In this document: positions 14,452-27,656 of the stretch, one piece after another | Numbering within the stretch: the stretch's first letter is position 1 | Layout of the letters: every line of letters starts with the position of its first letter | Source of the DNA: Atopsyche davidsoni | Taxonomy: Eukaryota > Arthropoda > Insecta > Trichoptera > Hydrobiosidae | Length of the DNA stretch: 64,000 nucleotides | Reading direction: 5' to 3' | NCBI GenBank assembly: GCA_022113835.1 | Contig: JAILWY010000001.1 | Location: 2,356,001-2,420,000 of the forward strand | The notes under the pieces: model-generated | Told to the model about the DNA's origin: nothing | The model's input: only the letters and a program-made list of their open reading frames with translations | Databases searched by the model: none | Program-made: the position numbers and the translations under genes

Positions 14452-14698
14452 CGATATAACCCCTTATACAATCTGTAAGAAGTATTCAACTACTGTTATT
14501 TTTGATGAGCATTTCAATAACTTGGCAAAGAGCATCCAAATGCCAGTAGCATGCGATGTAGGCATGCAGTATGCTAAAGACTGGTTTGGAATAAATGAAG
14601 CTGTAGTAATGAATTCGGGATTATTTAACTCTCTAAACAGCAACTTTACTTTTTCAACATTGGGGCCAAATACATTACCATTTTCTGTTTGTACTTAG
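14452..14698 (+). CDS. Possible terminal coding exon, unrecognised
   Basis: After a good acceptor (tttctaaccag), one frame stays open for 81 codons to a TAG. It has a varied, protein-like composition, including YTICKKYSTTVIFDEHF and DVGMQYAKDWFGINEAVVM. The other two frames hit stops within nine codons. The frame requires two bases from an upstream exon that I could not find. I do not recognise the family. It could be the last exon of a small gene, an alternative exon, or a decayed gene fragment. Confidence 0.35.
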
Positions 14699-15539
14699 TC
14701 TCGTTAGTAAAGTAAATGAATTTCTATATTATAAAAAAATGTGTGATTTCACCAAGCCTTTAGCGAATATTTAGTAATGGTTTTATAAAAAGTTTATTTC
14801 GACATGAGTGAGCATTCACATATCCTATTATGTTGAAATTTCCCTCTATTTAGTTGTACCTTGCATGATTTTTTGTAAAGAAATCATTATTACTATAATA
14901 TATATTGCTATCACCTGTTTGTAAGTTAGGCTAGAGAACTCTAATAGGAGCCCACATTTTTAAGGATTTGTAATGAATTTTCAAAAATTCCCTGGACATC
15001 AGTATTGTGATATTGCAATGGATTTCACTTTGTGACACGGTAACCCTGAAGTTTTCAACAGATTGATAAGACGAGTTATTGTACATGTTGCGGAAAACAT
15101 TTTATGTTTCGTAGTGATTGTAATAAAGTATTTAAAGTAAATTTATTTATGTCTTTTGAAAAATAATTGAATAAACGGCGCCATTGTTCAATGATATCCA
15201 TTGTATTTATTTTCACCTCTCAACCTGAAGCTAAAAATTTAGAAGATTTAAACTGGTTTTAAAACTATGTGTGGCCGCCCATATGTATTTTACTAAGTTC
15301 CTACATAAAATTTCATTTTATTGGATGCAAAAAAGAAAGACGAATTATGGGAAAATATTTTTTTAGTAAAAGAAAATAGTTTCAAAAATATTATTTAAAT
15401 ACATAATTGGCTTTTTCAACCAAAGCACTTTGAATTAAACAAGTATAACAATTTTTTTCTAAGACTTACACAATTAATTTTATCAAATATAGTTGTAATT
15501 AAAATTTAAACATAATTTATAAAATAACACAACCCAGCA

Positions 15540-18500
15540 TCACCATATAGGACACCCAAACCTCTGGATGCGCTTCTCTTGGGTGTCCAGCTCGATTCCG
15601 ACCTTCTTCCTCATATAGAATATAGGGCAATCCCGACTGCAAACAAAGCCAATTCAGGTTTTAGTAATTTATGCAAACAAAAAAACAGTATGTCCAAAGG
15701 TCCATCTGCGACAGATAGGCAAATATGAACAGCTGAATGGCTAGGAAATTATGAACATTTAAATTTATGAGTTTGCTTTTGCCTTTCAAGGGGTTCTTCG
15801 ATCTACTACACATTTGGCTATTCATATTTGTTGTTTACAGAGGTAATTTGACAAGTCTGGCTAATTTAAATACAGCGATGTCACAATTTTTAACAACACA
15901 GCTGGCAAGTATCTTTCTTTAGTATCTACGCTTTAGACTGTACAGACATTTGAAACAGTCATTACAATTATCCCAAAAATTTAAAAAAGTGTGCAGCGAT
16001 AAACATCTTTATATAAATAAGTGAACAGGGTTGCAAAAAACAATATTGAATTTGCATTTTAAACAAACTACAAGACGATTGAGTTGTACCTTGTGCACAA
16101 GACCTCCTCGTGCAGACTCCCCTGGCAGCGCTGGCACTCGGTCCACAGTCGGGAAAACCTGTCCTCCAGCGTCCGCAGCTTCAGGACTTCATTCCCGAAG
16201 AGCTGTGGCTCCTTGGAGGAGCAGTGCTCACACAGAGCCTGTTTGGAGACTCCGGGTAGGACAGCCTTGCAGCCCAGGCAGGTCTCTCGTTTTGTGGTGA
16301 AGGCAGCGAGGGCTCCCACCCTCGAAGTAACCATTGCTTTGGTACGAGTGTGTTCTCCCCCTTAAATTAAATATTACTTAATTTTGTTTTCCTGGATTTT
16401 TTTATTTCTTCGGTCAAGTTTTAAATGATTGACTTCACACAGATATAAAATAACTTACTCAGTAACATGGATTCGGCTTTTTCTCCAAGAATGGGCTCGA
16501 ATATTCTTAATAGCGGCTTTGATAGTTGGTTTTCTAAGTAATAATTAAAATCTATAGGAATACTGTTCTCTAAAACATAAATAGGATCCTGAAAAAAATA
16601 AAAATTATACAGTCCTTACATGGTATTAACTTTGTGTTGTTTTATAATATCCAATAATTAATAAAAAAAATTATTTTCGTGATGATAAATTTCTTAAAAG
16701 AATGAATACCTCTGCTTTCATATAAGCCGGAGTATTTTTAGCAGCAGCACACAGGACATACGGAACTCTGTCTCCAAGTTTGGGTGCAGTGCCGGGGTCC
16801 CGTTTCTTCATCTTGTTTGCCAATTCAACGTGTGCTTGCTTAGCTGCATAGTCACTCTTGCTCAACTCTTTGGTAATGACGAGCTGGGAAATGTCAATTC
16901 TGTTGCAGAGCAGATCTGAGATGATTTGTTTTGCAAAGTTTACTGCGCCTGTTGGATCCCTGAAATAATAAAAATATTACAATATATTCAGGGCATCATC
17001 AAGGAACTTATTTTAATGGATGAGTAAATATTACCTGTCAATCAAAAGTTTCTGAAGGCACGTGTTCATCATGTTTGCCACAAGAGGAGAGTTATCTCTC
17101 CGCACCGTCTCTATTCCTTTACAATCCATCTTATCATATTTGTCTGGCCTCGTAAAGTATAACCCTTGAAATAATAAAGAAATTACATTATTTGCATGGC
17201 AGAATTTGGGTTTGATACAAAAATTAAATCCATAGGTTTGCAATGCTCAGAGCAAGCTTGAAGAAAATTTACACCCACGTCCACTCATCTGCACTACCCA
17301 ATCAAATATAATAGGAAACTAGAAATGTGTGGATCGCGGGACAATGCTTATGGTGGCACGCAAAAGATATTTATTTGATCAGTTGGGATAATTATTTCTC
17401 AGAGAAAAGTTTATTCTCCATAAAAAAACTGCCATAAAGAAACAACAATCTTACCGGCATATCTCTTTTTGTTAATAAGCAAGTATGGAAAATAAACTTT
17501 TTCAAATTCCAGCTTGATTGGTTTTACGAATTTCGAAGACACAAACTCAGCAGCTTCTCTACCGAGTTCCATGCTCTTCTCCAAGGTTTTTACTCCAAAT
17601 TTAACCATCACAGAATCTGTGTCACCATATATGACCACCGCATCTTCATCGTACCCATTGGCCTTAGTGAATCTTTGCTCTACTTCTTGCTTAGTCTGTT
17701 CTATCATTGTACGACCATATGCAGTAACACTCTAGAATTAAAAAAAGACATTAGACATGTTTGTACATAATCAATAAAAAAATAATAATTACATGGGACA
17801 ATCTTTACTCTTTTACAGTGGACTGTAATTTACATAATACTTATAAGGAGGGAGAAAGAAATATTTTTTTTCAAGAAGATAACGAATCGAATATGCAAGA
17901 TGAAAGAATGAGTGAGAATATTTTTAAAATAACTCACCCCTGAAATTTCCAAGCATGGAAGTTTTCCTACTTGAGCCCCCGTGAAACCGTATACAGAATT
18001 AGCACTCATTTTGAGCGCCAGCTGCCGGCCGTCCAACACGGAGCGCCTGAATGGATCTTTCTCATCCTTCAACTCGGCCTTTGCCTTTTTTCTTGCGCTG
18101 AGAAGAGACTCCAAGATCTCCGGCAAAAGTCCTTTTCTAACAGAAGCCTTCACGAACATGTTGTTTGACGGGGTCTTCGTGATTTTATCATCTGTGATAC
18201 TAACAGAAGTAAAAAAAGATTAATAAGTACCAGTAGAAGTGCCTTAGGTACAACATAAAATTATTTTTTTGATAGTTATATCATTTCCTTTTTTTAACTT
18301 TCTTACTTTAATTTTTCCTTTAAGTTGGCAGGAAGTAGAGTCGTGTAGCACAAATTGTGAGCCATCATTATACTAGGGTACAGAGAAGCAAAATCAAGAG
18401 TGGAAATGGGATCTGCGTAGTATCCTTTCATTGGTTCAATAACTGTAGCACCTTCAAATTGATCCTCGGATCCTTGGCCATGGTATGCCGGCATCAGGTA

Positions 18501-21500
18501 ACCTGCCACTTTAGCCTGAAATAAATATATCGTATGAAATAATACAACGATGTCAATGCACCAAGGTGACAGTTACATATTTATACACAATATCGTGGTA
18601 TCATTACATTCAATTTGATACAGTACGGCAAGTTTTTTTTATTTAGCTGGTTTCATGTTTTTTTTTGGTTGTTTTACCTTTCTTAATAACTGACTGACAA
18701 CTTTGATCTGCTGTCCGCGGGTTAGCAAGCAGCCCAAGGGTACTCCTGTCACCCTCGCCATCTCCATGTAGTTAACGACGCACATCAGCTTATTCAAGAG
18801 TCGAAGTGGAAGATAGGCATCTTTCAAGCAGTACATAGCCAATCTGAAACAATTAAAAATTATAATGGTCTAAATTAATTTAAAAAAACTTTTATAAATC
18901 TATGTGGGGTGTGTCAATGTCAATGATGGGCACAGTTTTTTTGCATTCAAAATATTTGCTTATATAAATATCAAATCGAATACACTGTGGTTAGTAAGTA
19001 AACAATGGTACTATGAATTAACCCATGTCATTCCCGGAATAAATTAAAAAATACATACATTATACGAATTTAAATGCATCATTCACACACTTCCAGAAAT
19101 TATTTAATTATTCATTATTATACAATAATCTAAGTAAATAAATTAAAGTTTACCTGCGCCTGGTCTGATCATTTTCATTCTGCAGGTCTGTAATGATGCT
19201 ATGATGGACATCTTCTTTCTGCTCTTGCAAGAAATGGTAGCTGACAGAATTCAGAGTATAAGAACGAAGCTTATAATCCCTCACGAGCACCAGTAATAAA
19301 TCAAAAGGAACTCTTCCTTCGAAATTGATGCTCTTATTTTCTCTTCTGCCCATTTGCTTGGATTGCAGGATCGAGTCCTTTATCACAGATCTAAAATATA
19401 AAATGTAATTAAATAAAAATATAGGTCTGCATGAGTAATGTGTGTACAAATATGAAAATCATCTTGCCTGATATCTTTGATCCTCCCGAGAAAATCAAAA
19501 TCTTTCACTTTCAAATGTTTGGATCTGTTTAACAAGTATGGAAAATCAAAATTGTTTATGTTGTAACCCGTTATTATATCAGGATCCAACTCTCTGAGGA
19601 ACTCGGACCATTTTTTCAACATTTCCTGTAATTAAAATGTACAAAACTATTTTAATAAATATTTTATCAATTGATATCTTATCATACCTAATTGTAAACA
19701 GTGTATAAAATTATAAATGTGTATTAATCAAAAAAAATAAAATGTGAAAATTTAGAATAATTCAAATATAATATAAAATCAACCCAAAACCGTTACAATT
19801 TATTATCCCAACTTACTTGTTCAGTTTGAAAACTAAGCACCTGCGACCCCACAATAGGAGCGCACGTATTGAGAGTGAAGACATTTCTTATGAAGGGTTC
19901 TAATTCTCCTTGTCTTATCACCATGTTTGCGATTTGAATCACAGCATCATGATGGGGCTCTGGGAATATACCTAAAATCATAATTCACTGTAAATTATAG
20001 CTTAACATAGAAATTTTAGACTTTCTCTATACTATTTATGCAGGGTCTGGTGACCTAATTCTGCAATTTCTGAAACTGCAGGGCTTATAGTACCTTTTCT
20101 ACCAGCACACTCAATATCAAAGCTCAATATTCTAAAGGGTGCCACTTTGCCCCATTCTCCGTCTGGTTGATGGGCAATGAAGTCATTCCAAGCCACATCC
20201 ACCTCCAACTGGCAACGAGAAGTCGGATTCAAAGATGTCGAGCCCTTGTTCCTCATTCTCCACTTCCCAACAGGTAGCTCTATCCAACTGCAGCCCACCA
20301 CTTCAGTGTCTACCATGAATCTGAGAAAAACATGGCATGAGTTAATTGCTGTATACTTCCAAGCTTGTTGGATAATAACTAACAAGCATTTTTCCAGGGA
20401 ATAAAAGATGTATATAGAATACAGAATTCAAGAGATAAATATAGAAAATATAGCAGCCAGATCAGAGCCTTTGTTCTAGAAAGCAAGGAACAAGGAAACT
20501 ATATGTACAGAAATAAAGTAAAAGTCTTTTTTGTCTGCAACAAAAAAATTATAAATTTTGTAAAAGGTTATAACCTGATATCAAAATCAATGTTAGATTC
20601 ATAGAATGCAGGATCCATAAGACAGAATGAATTAGCGCCTCTGTCAATGAGTCTCTTAGCAGGGGCGATGAGTCGAGGAAGAGCGACAGAGACGCGTGCG
20701 TATGTAACCATGTCATCTCCTTTGTAGTGCATCAGGGAGAGAGACTTCACCAATGTTACTTGCAAAACTGCCTCGTTGATCTTCTCTTTGTTAGATCTCA
20801 AGTCTTCAAGAATCGCCCTATTTAGTGACGTCTGAAAATTAATTATTTACAAGATATTTAGAGAAAAGGGTAAGATATTGCTAATACAGTATGATAGAAT
20901 ACAAATAATTTGTATCTTATCTCATACGAGTCAACTTAAACAAAATTGAACATTCATTCAAACAAAGTTAGGATGCTTTCGAGTTTAATTAAACTCGAAA
21001 GCATCCTTATTCTAGTTTAATGAAACTAGAATAATTCCATCAAATCACGTTGATCAAGAGACAAAAATCAACTACATTCCTCTTAGATAAGTTTGATACT
21101 AGCCTAATAAAGAAAGTGTCCCTTTCATTGGTTTTATTACGATAAAGAGTATGGCATTTTCTTACTTTTAGCGTGTGACACATTTCTTCACCGAAATTAG
21201 CTGGAACGGTTACATAGAAGTATGGAGTAAATCCATGTACATGGCAGCACACTGAGTTTCCATCCATTGTCACTCCAAACATCCTCATTATAGGTACTGG
21301 AGCAAGCTAAAAACAAAAGTATTTGTAACAAATGACTATCATAATATTGTATATTATTTTAGAAGTTTTACTAAAAGGTTTTAAGAGGAAGATTGCCTGT
21401 GACAAATAAAGCAGCATATTGTTACTACTGAATCGACCTTTGTTGTCCCACAAAAAGATACCATTCTTTTATGCCGGATGCTGTTGTACCACCATTAGAA

Positions 21501-22016
21501 ATTTAACAATACAGAGAAAAAAATAATAATACCTGTGATCCGGGCATTCCTGGTAGAGGCTCACCATTGTAGTGATCAATGTCGAGCTGTTGAAATGTCA
21601 AAACATCCTTGGTTGGGTTGAGAGGAGGCGGCATCGGTCGAGACCACTTGGTGTTTGTGTTTTGCATTTCTGGTCCCTGAATAAAAATATATCGCTAATA
21701 ATTCACACATTCTACGATCATAAAATCCGGTAAATAGATTTTACAATATGCATACCTCTCCGACGACAATCTCCTGGGATTCAAAGTTTGAATCAAAATC
21801 CATGTTTGACAATTGTTGCTCGAAAGTCAGCGGGAAATCTTCGTCCTCATCATCCGCAATCCTGAGACACGATAAGACAGAAACTTAAGATACGGCCGGA
21901 AACATTGTAAGCACAGCAAACATTTCTACAACGCAACAATATACACAATCTTGGTAATATACAAACCTTATCTTTTTGGGAGGAGGGCCTTTGAATTTCT
22001 GCCCTTTTTCATTCAT
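15540..22016 (-). CDS. PolD1: DNA polymerase delta catalytic subunit
   Basis: Eighteen exons (minus strand, 5' to 3'): 22016-21967, 21861-21756, 21676-21533, 21306-21166, 20831-20575, 20320-20094, 19971-19817, 19625-19468, 19390-19154, 18843-18678, 18515-18307, 18199-17938, 17731-17455, 17164-17035, 16959-16710, 16588-16459, 16360-16090 and 15636-15540. They total 3267 nt, or 1088 residues; the human protein has 1107. This B-family polymerase is the main lagging-strand replicase and works with PCNA in the nucleus. The 3'-5' exonuclease motifs are [10 protein letters not shown] (~300), NINNFD (~382) and YCLKD (~496). Polymerase motif A is DFASLYPS (~588), motif [10 protein letters not shown] (~680) and motif C YGDTDS (739-744). 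The C-terminus has CysA (C994, C997, C1010, C1013) and CysB (C1042, C1045, C1055, C1060), the latter matching the Fe-S ligand spacing CX2CX9CX4C. One intron has a GC donor. The gene is intact. Confidence 0.97.
20971..21034. repeat. Perfect 36-bp palindrome plus adjacent 12-bp hairpin
   Basis: Within polymerase delta intron 4, positions 20971-21006 are a perfect palindrome with half-site GGATGCTTTCGAGTTTAA and no spacer. It is followed directly by a second inverted repeat at 21007-21034, with arms ttattctagttt and aaactagaataa around the loop aatg. Neither is explained by a known gene or a recognised transposon end. Confidence 0.9.
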
Positions 22017-22339
22017 TTTGAGGTTGTTACTGGCAAATAATAATATATATGATTATTAACATACAATATATCCAAATTCTCGAATGTTTGCAACCGCTTA
22101 CGACGCTCGCGCTAGAGACAATAAAATTTTATAGAGAAGTGACAGCTGATTTCCCGCACTCTTTGTAGTGTTGCCAGTAAATTCAGTCATTTTTTGCCAT
22201 AGTAACGAAAATAATAACCGCACCTGGCAACACCGAGCTAACCTATTCATTATCGCAAAAGTCAGTGATCTGTGGTGGTCTGTCTAAACGAAACTTAGAT
22301 CATTTTGTAAATATAAACAACGTAAATGGTGTGAACGTC
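22017..22339. promoter_or_regulatory. Shared divergent promoter region, PolD1 / Hip14
   Basis: The start codons of polymerase delta (minus) and Hip14 (plus) are 323 bp apart, head to head, so both promoters and 5' UTRs must lie here unless there are distant leader exons. TTTCCCGC at 22150-22157 matches the E2F consensus TTTSSCGC, which fits a replication gene. No clear TATA box is visible. Transcription start sites cannot be placed from sequence alone. Confidence 0.65.
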
Positions 22340-25300
22340 ATGTACAAAAGTGCCATCAGTGCCGCGGCGAGCGGTACTTGCGTGGAACCAGAGCCAGAGC
22401 GGGAGGGGCTCATCACTCAGGAGGTCCCTACGGCGCCAGTGGATCACGACTACAGTGGCTTCGATATCGTCAAAGCCACCCAATATGGGGCCATCGCTAG
22501 AGTCAAGGAGCTCGTGGAGGCGGGTTGGGATGTCAACCAACCCGACAGCGAAACCGTCACTCTCCTCCACTGGGCGGCAATCAATAATCGAAAGGCGATC
22601 ATCAAGTATTTCCTGGAAAAGGGTGCGATAGTTGACGCTATCGGAGGGGAATTAAACGCTACCCCTCTGCACTGGGCCACGAGACAAGGTCACCTTGGAG
22701 CGACACTACTGTTGCTGACGGCAGGAGGAGATCCTTCCTTGAGAGATGCAGAAGGGTGTGCATGCATACATCTAGCTGCTCAATTTGGCCACACACCTGT
22801 GGTCGCCTTTCTTGTGACTCAAGGAGTAAATATAGACATGCAGGATATGGGAGGAATGACAGCCTTAATGTGGTCTTGTTGGAAAGTCTCAGCAGTTGAT
22901 CCTACAAGACTACTCTTGACTCTGGGAGCTTCTACAGGCTTAGCTGACACTTCACACGGAAACACGGCCCTTCACTGGGCCATCTTAGCAAGGAATATGA
23001 ACGCTATCAGTACGCTTATGATCCAGGTAAATTTATCATTGTAATCCCTCACAACCATTTAGTTTTATTATAATCATAACAAGGTTCTCCAAAAGCCATT
23101 ATTTTTAATGTCTCGATTTTTTTTATTCAAACAATTACACAGCATACAAAATAGATATCTAGAAGTTTCTTTCGCCTGACTGGTAGGTGATGTCATTTAA
23201 GTTGCAACTTAACAATGTACATGATTACAAATTATTTCCAGAATGCATAATGGCTAAAATATTATCTCATAATTTGCAATGCGCTTGTAAATCTTAAGTC
23301 AATATTATTACCAAATAATTACCATGTAAATGTTTGAGCAAAATTTCACAGGGATAAAATCCATATTTCCCAAATTTTAAATATATTATGTAAAATAGTA
23401 TATATATAAAATATACATCTGTGTTACCCATCTGACAATGTTATTTTTTATTTAATGGCCAGAATACAGTAGGTACATATACATAGCACATATCTAAAAT
23501 AAATTGTCAAAACAATTACGTAAAATTAATGCCAGAGTAGTCATATATCAATATAAAGCCATGAAAGCATTCAGTGAATTGAAAATTCATGTCTGGGTGT
23601 CAATCTTAGGAGTCCAACTGGGAATGTGCGATACCTTCGCAGCTTGGCACTGTGAGATGGACACTTATCACATTCATCATGATAAATAATCATGGATTGG
23701 ATTCTTTTCAATTGTCAATCTAAATAAATGAATCAATACATCAATTTATGAATATTCTTAACTATTGGATCTTTCTATGTCTTCCATTACGAATAATAAA
23801 GTAGTAATTTTCTTTTGGTGTTAAATTGGTGATTAATTATTTTTTTTACAGTTTTAGATACTTAGTTATTATACTAATAAAAGTCTTGTGTTGAATATAA
23901 TATTACCAGCAAGAACTAAAATCTATATTACAGTTTAATTGGCCATTACTTAAATCACCTTTTCTATTCATTTAAAAATTCAAATAATATAAATCAATTC
24001 AATTAACTGAAAATTGCCTTTATCATCCGAGTCTACGAGTAATATTATATTTGACCTTTTCATGCAAAAGACCCGAGTCTTTTCGCAACAACACCTCTTC
24101 TGGTGTTGTTCATACCCCATTGAGATCAAATTGATGGTAAAAAAGGTATTTTAAACAAATTGATTATTTTTTATTATGCACCGGGCAGCTTGCAAAATAA
24201 AAATAATTCCTCATTTGTTTGCTTGTTAAGGCTCCATTGAGTAAATCTAGAGAGATTCCCTGTGCTGTCTCTGCAAATGATTACATACGATTTACACTTG
24301 TTAGGATAAAAGTTGTAAAGATACCCATTTGTCTAATTCATTATAGGAAGTTTTCAAATATAAGGCTCCTATTTTATATTAAAGATTTTAAAATTTATTT
24401 TTCTTTATATATTTCATCTCCGGGAAGTCCTAAATAATCCAATATGTTTATGGCCCGAACTATGACAGAAAGTAACACAAGATATCTATAATTAGGGTAA
24501 TTTTTAGCCACTGTAAAAAAATGTAGTTATACATTTATTTATTTTTTATTTTAACGAGGTTCGAACACAAACCATCACATTATGGCAAATTACAACTGCC
24601 GTCAACAAAGAAACTGTATGTACTGTGCGGTAGACACAGTTATGCTGATCACCACAAAAGATACTGTCAAATCAATTCCTAATTCTGGCAAAAAATATTA
24701 TCAGAAATTTTATTTTCTCTGCATTATGGCTGTGAATAGTGTAGCTAATAAATTTTATAATTGTAATGCTAACAAGTGTAAATATACCATTATCTAGTAA
24801 ATGGATGCCAGCTTCGTCGCTTGTGCCTCCGTTTTATTGCATTATTTTAGTTTATTTTTTAGTACAAATAAATAAAAAAGACGGTAACTCAAAAGGTGAA
24901 GACTGAGTAAAACTACAAGTACAAAAAAAACCAATTTTTTTATTTTTTATTCAATCTAATATTATTTTGTTTGAATATTCAAAAAACTTGTATTATATTT
25001 ACCCAGTTTTCACATTTCAAACCTTGACTTTTGAGACACCTAATATAACATTTAGAAAATTATAACTTTCAAATATATAATTTTTAGTGGATAATGATTG
25101 ATATCGTGCATTTTCATGTTACTGCAGTTAAAAATTTCATCTTTGTGAACAAAAGTATTTTTGGACTAATTTAAAAAAAAACTTAAAACTCTAAATTTTT
25201 ACAATTTCTTAAAATGCTATTGAAAATACAGAGTATGATTTTTTCTTTTGAATTTCATTTTTTTCATACATTCGAAGGTTTTCTTTTTGTTATTTTGTAA

Positions 25301-27656
25301 AATTTTATCAATTATATTGTCGCTAGCTGACCACTGATGATGAAGATCATTTTTGTTTTGCTATTTCATTCTGTTATTTCCTTTTATTCTCTTGTGTTTC
25401 TCACAATCATTTCCATTCTAAGACTGCTATTAAGGAGCTTCAACAATTAATAATACTAATCACATGTGAATTTTTACTTCTCAGCAACAAATGTATACAA
25501 AAATTATATCAGAAGAAACATTATTGTTACTGAGGAGCACAATGTCCTTTGTGAAATTTTTTATCTGATATGCTCTTAGTAACAGATTTTATTAGCAATT
25601 TCACCCTTAGCGTCAATTGATTTTAATACCAATTTTCCATCAACTGCTGATATAATAGCCTCATCGCACTGCGCCTGAATCTGTTAATTTATGGTACAAT
25701 ATTGATAGTTTGATATGTGTGAATTTACAGGGGAAGGCGAGTTTAGAAATCCCAAACCTGCGCGGAGACACCCCACTCAACATGCTGCAAACCCAACTCG
25801 GTGCTATCTGGATAAGTTCGGAGGTTGCAGATATTGTAAGGGAGCATGTGTTTGCGCATAGTAAAGTCAACATCTTCAGGAAATTGGCTCATGATCGGGT
25901 AATTCTAAATTAATTATTGATGTTTTTAACTTGCACATGTATAGTATAACAACTTAAGAAACTTTAATATATATTGAAAATTACAAATATTTGGGTACAT
26001 TTATTGGATTTTTCCAGTTAAATTCACTAATTGATTTGTGTATTTTTTCCAGAGATTTCGTTGGTGGGCAATGATCTCGACCCCATTCCTCGCGTTCTAC
26101 CTAACTGGCCAAGTTTTCCAGCTGGACACCCTCTACTTAATCAAAATGTTCCTACTGACTTGCATATTCGTTGTAGTCCACACCATGGGCAGCATTCTCT
26201 TCTACAGGAACCTGAAAAACGTATTCCCCCTCAGCATATACATGGCCACCAAGATGTGGTTCTACATAACCTGGGCCATCTTCTTCATGCCGGTCGTGAG
26301 TGCCATGACTAGCTTTGGGTTCCTGCTCTGCTCTGCCGCACTGTGGTATTGCTTTTTGAAAACATGGAAAGGTGATCCTGGCGTCATAGTTGCAACGGAA
26401 GAAGACAGAATAAAGGTAAAAATATTAACTGTCTTACAAAAATAATTCCTGCAGTAAACTTAAAATGTCTTATACACACCGTAGGAAGATATTATTACTA
26501 TTTATCATTTTAAAACCAAATGAGCGGAAATTCTAAGAGTGTTAACAATTAAACGTTTATTGAAAAATGTTGCTTATTATATTTTACTGTTATTTTGTTT
26601 TAGAACATGGTGGATATGGCCTTCAAGCTATCTCCATTCCAACCTGCTTACTTCTGCTCCTCGTGCCTGGTGAAGAGACCCATCCGCTCCAAGCACTGTT
26701 CTGTTTGCAACAGATGTGTCGCTAAATTCGATCACCACTGTCCGTGGGTTGGCAATTGTATAGGTAATATATATCAAGATAAATAGATATAAAAATAAAC
26801 TCGTACTGAATAAAATCTTTGTCAAAAAATGTACTGTGTCCTGAGATGTCTTTAGGATTCAATGTTGGAGAAAAGATATGCTGATCTAACTTAAAATCAA
26901 TTATTAAAATACCTGTAACTGTATAAAACAAGTACATACATGAAACGATATTAAAATTTTCTGGTTGATTATATGCTCATGTACTTAAAACATTTCAGGT
27001 GCCAAGAACCACAAGCACTTTATCGGCTTTCTGGCCTGCCTTCTGATCATGTGCTGCTGGATGATCTACGGGGCTGCGCGTTTCTGGAGCGTGCGCTGCC
27101 CGCTGCAGGGAGAGGACACTGGCATCGTGGCCGCTGTGGCCAACGTAGCCCAGTGCGACTCCTGGGTGGCTTGGGTGGTGTTCAACGCTGTGGTCCACCT
27201 CATGTGGGTATCGCTGCTTACCACGTGTCAGGCTTACCAGGTGAGACAGCGCTACCCGAACATAGCTCCAATTTTATAATTATTAAATCAGTCACTTTAA
27301 ATCATTTTATACAATAGTTAGTTTTTATAGTAAATAGTATATTTTTATTAGAAACTTTTAGATAGGACATGAACTAATATAACTTTCTTAGAATCTATCT
27401 TTTCAAACTATAAAGCTTGTATATTTTTTAACAGGTACTGTGCCTGGGTATGACCACCAACGAGTGCATGAACCGACTACGCTACAAGCACTTCCAAGCC
27501 AACGGGGGGCGCTCTCCCTTCTCGAGGGGCTTCCTGAACAATCTCGCCGACTTCCTGGGAGTGTCGGTGTGCGGACTGGCGCACCCCAAACACACCGACT
27601 GGATGAAGACCTTCCACTCCGAGGGCGACCCGGCCGAGCGCTGGAAGTACGTCTGA
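22340..27656 (+). CDS. Hip14: Palmitoyltransferase Hip14 (ZDHHC17 family)
   Basis: Six exons, 22340-23026, 25731-25898, 26053-26415, 26604-26763, 26999-27240 and 27435-27656, join in frame into 613 residues; human ZDHHC17 has 632. The enzyme S-palmitoylates proteins such as SNAP25 and cysteine-string protein at Golgi and synaptic membranes. Ankyrin repeats fill roughly residues 40-270 ([43 protein letters not shown]). Hydrophobic segments follow (about 290-385), then the zinc-binding CRD (C424 to C458) with the catalytic DHHC at 449-452, two more membrane segments and the TTNE motif at 547-550. ATG 22340 is the first in-frame ATG; the open frame extends upstream only without an ATG. All junctions are GT-AG and the gene looks functional. 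The first intron (2.7 kb) holds AT-rich DNA with no recognised gene. Confidence 0.96.
24087..24110. repeat. Small perfect hairpin in Hip14 intron 1
   Basis: The arms aacaacacc and ggtgttgtt enclose the loop tcttct. It is preceded by a second short inverted repeat, aaaagac/gtctttt, at about 24067-24083. It is too short for a typical pre-microRNA. Confidence 0.5.

Larger units (their letters stand above)
12711..15539. other. Intergenic region between convergent Arl1 and Pol delta
   Basis: The region is AT-rich and should hold the 3' ends of two convergent genes. A tttatt (AATAAA on the minus strand) near 15141 could end the polymerase delta transcript. Two exon-like open segments are listed separately. 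A GC-richer block at 13440-13720 has short ORFs on both strands (minus, 13446-13631; plus, 13540-13650) that I could not link to any protein. Confidence 0.5.

Noticed and set aside
22265..22339. Upstream extension of Hip14 beginning at a GTG
   Set aside because: The frame is open but has no ATG before 22340. Non-ATG starts are rare in insects, and the family's conserved region begins well downstream.
24582..24797. Small plus-strand ORF in Hip14 intron 1, with a ggttcgaac motif just before it
   Set aside because: AT-rich codon use, no recognised domain, no splice context. The motif alone is too weak to call a tRNA or SINE.
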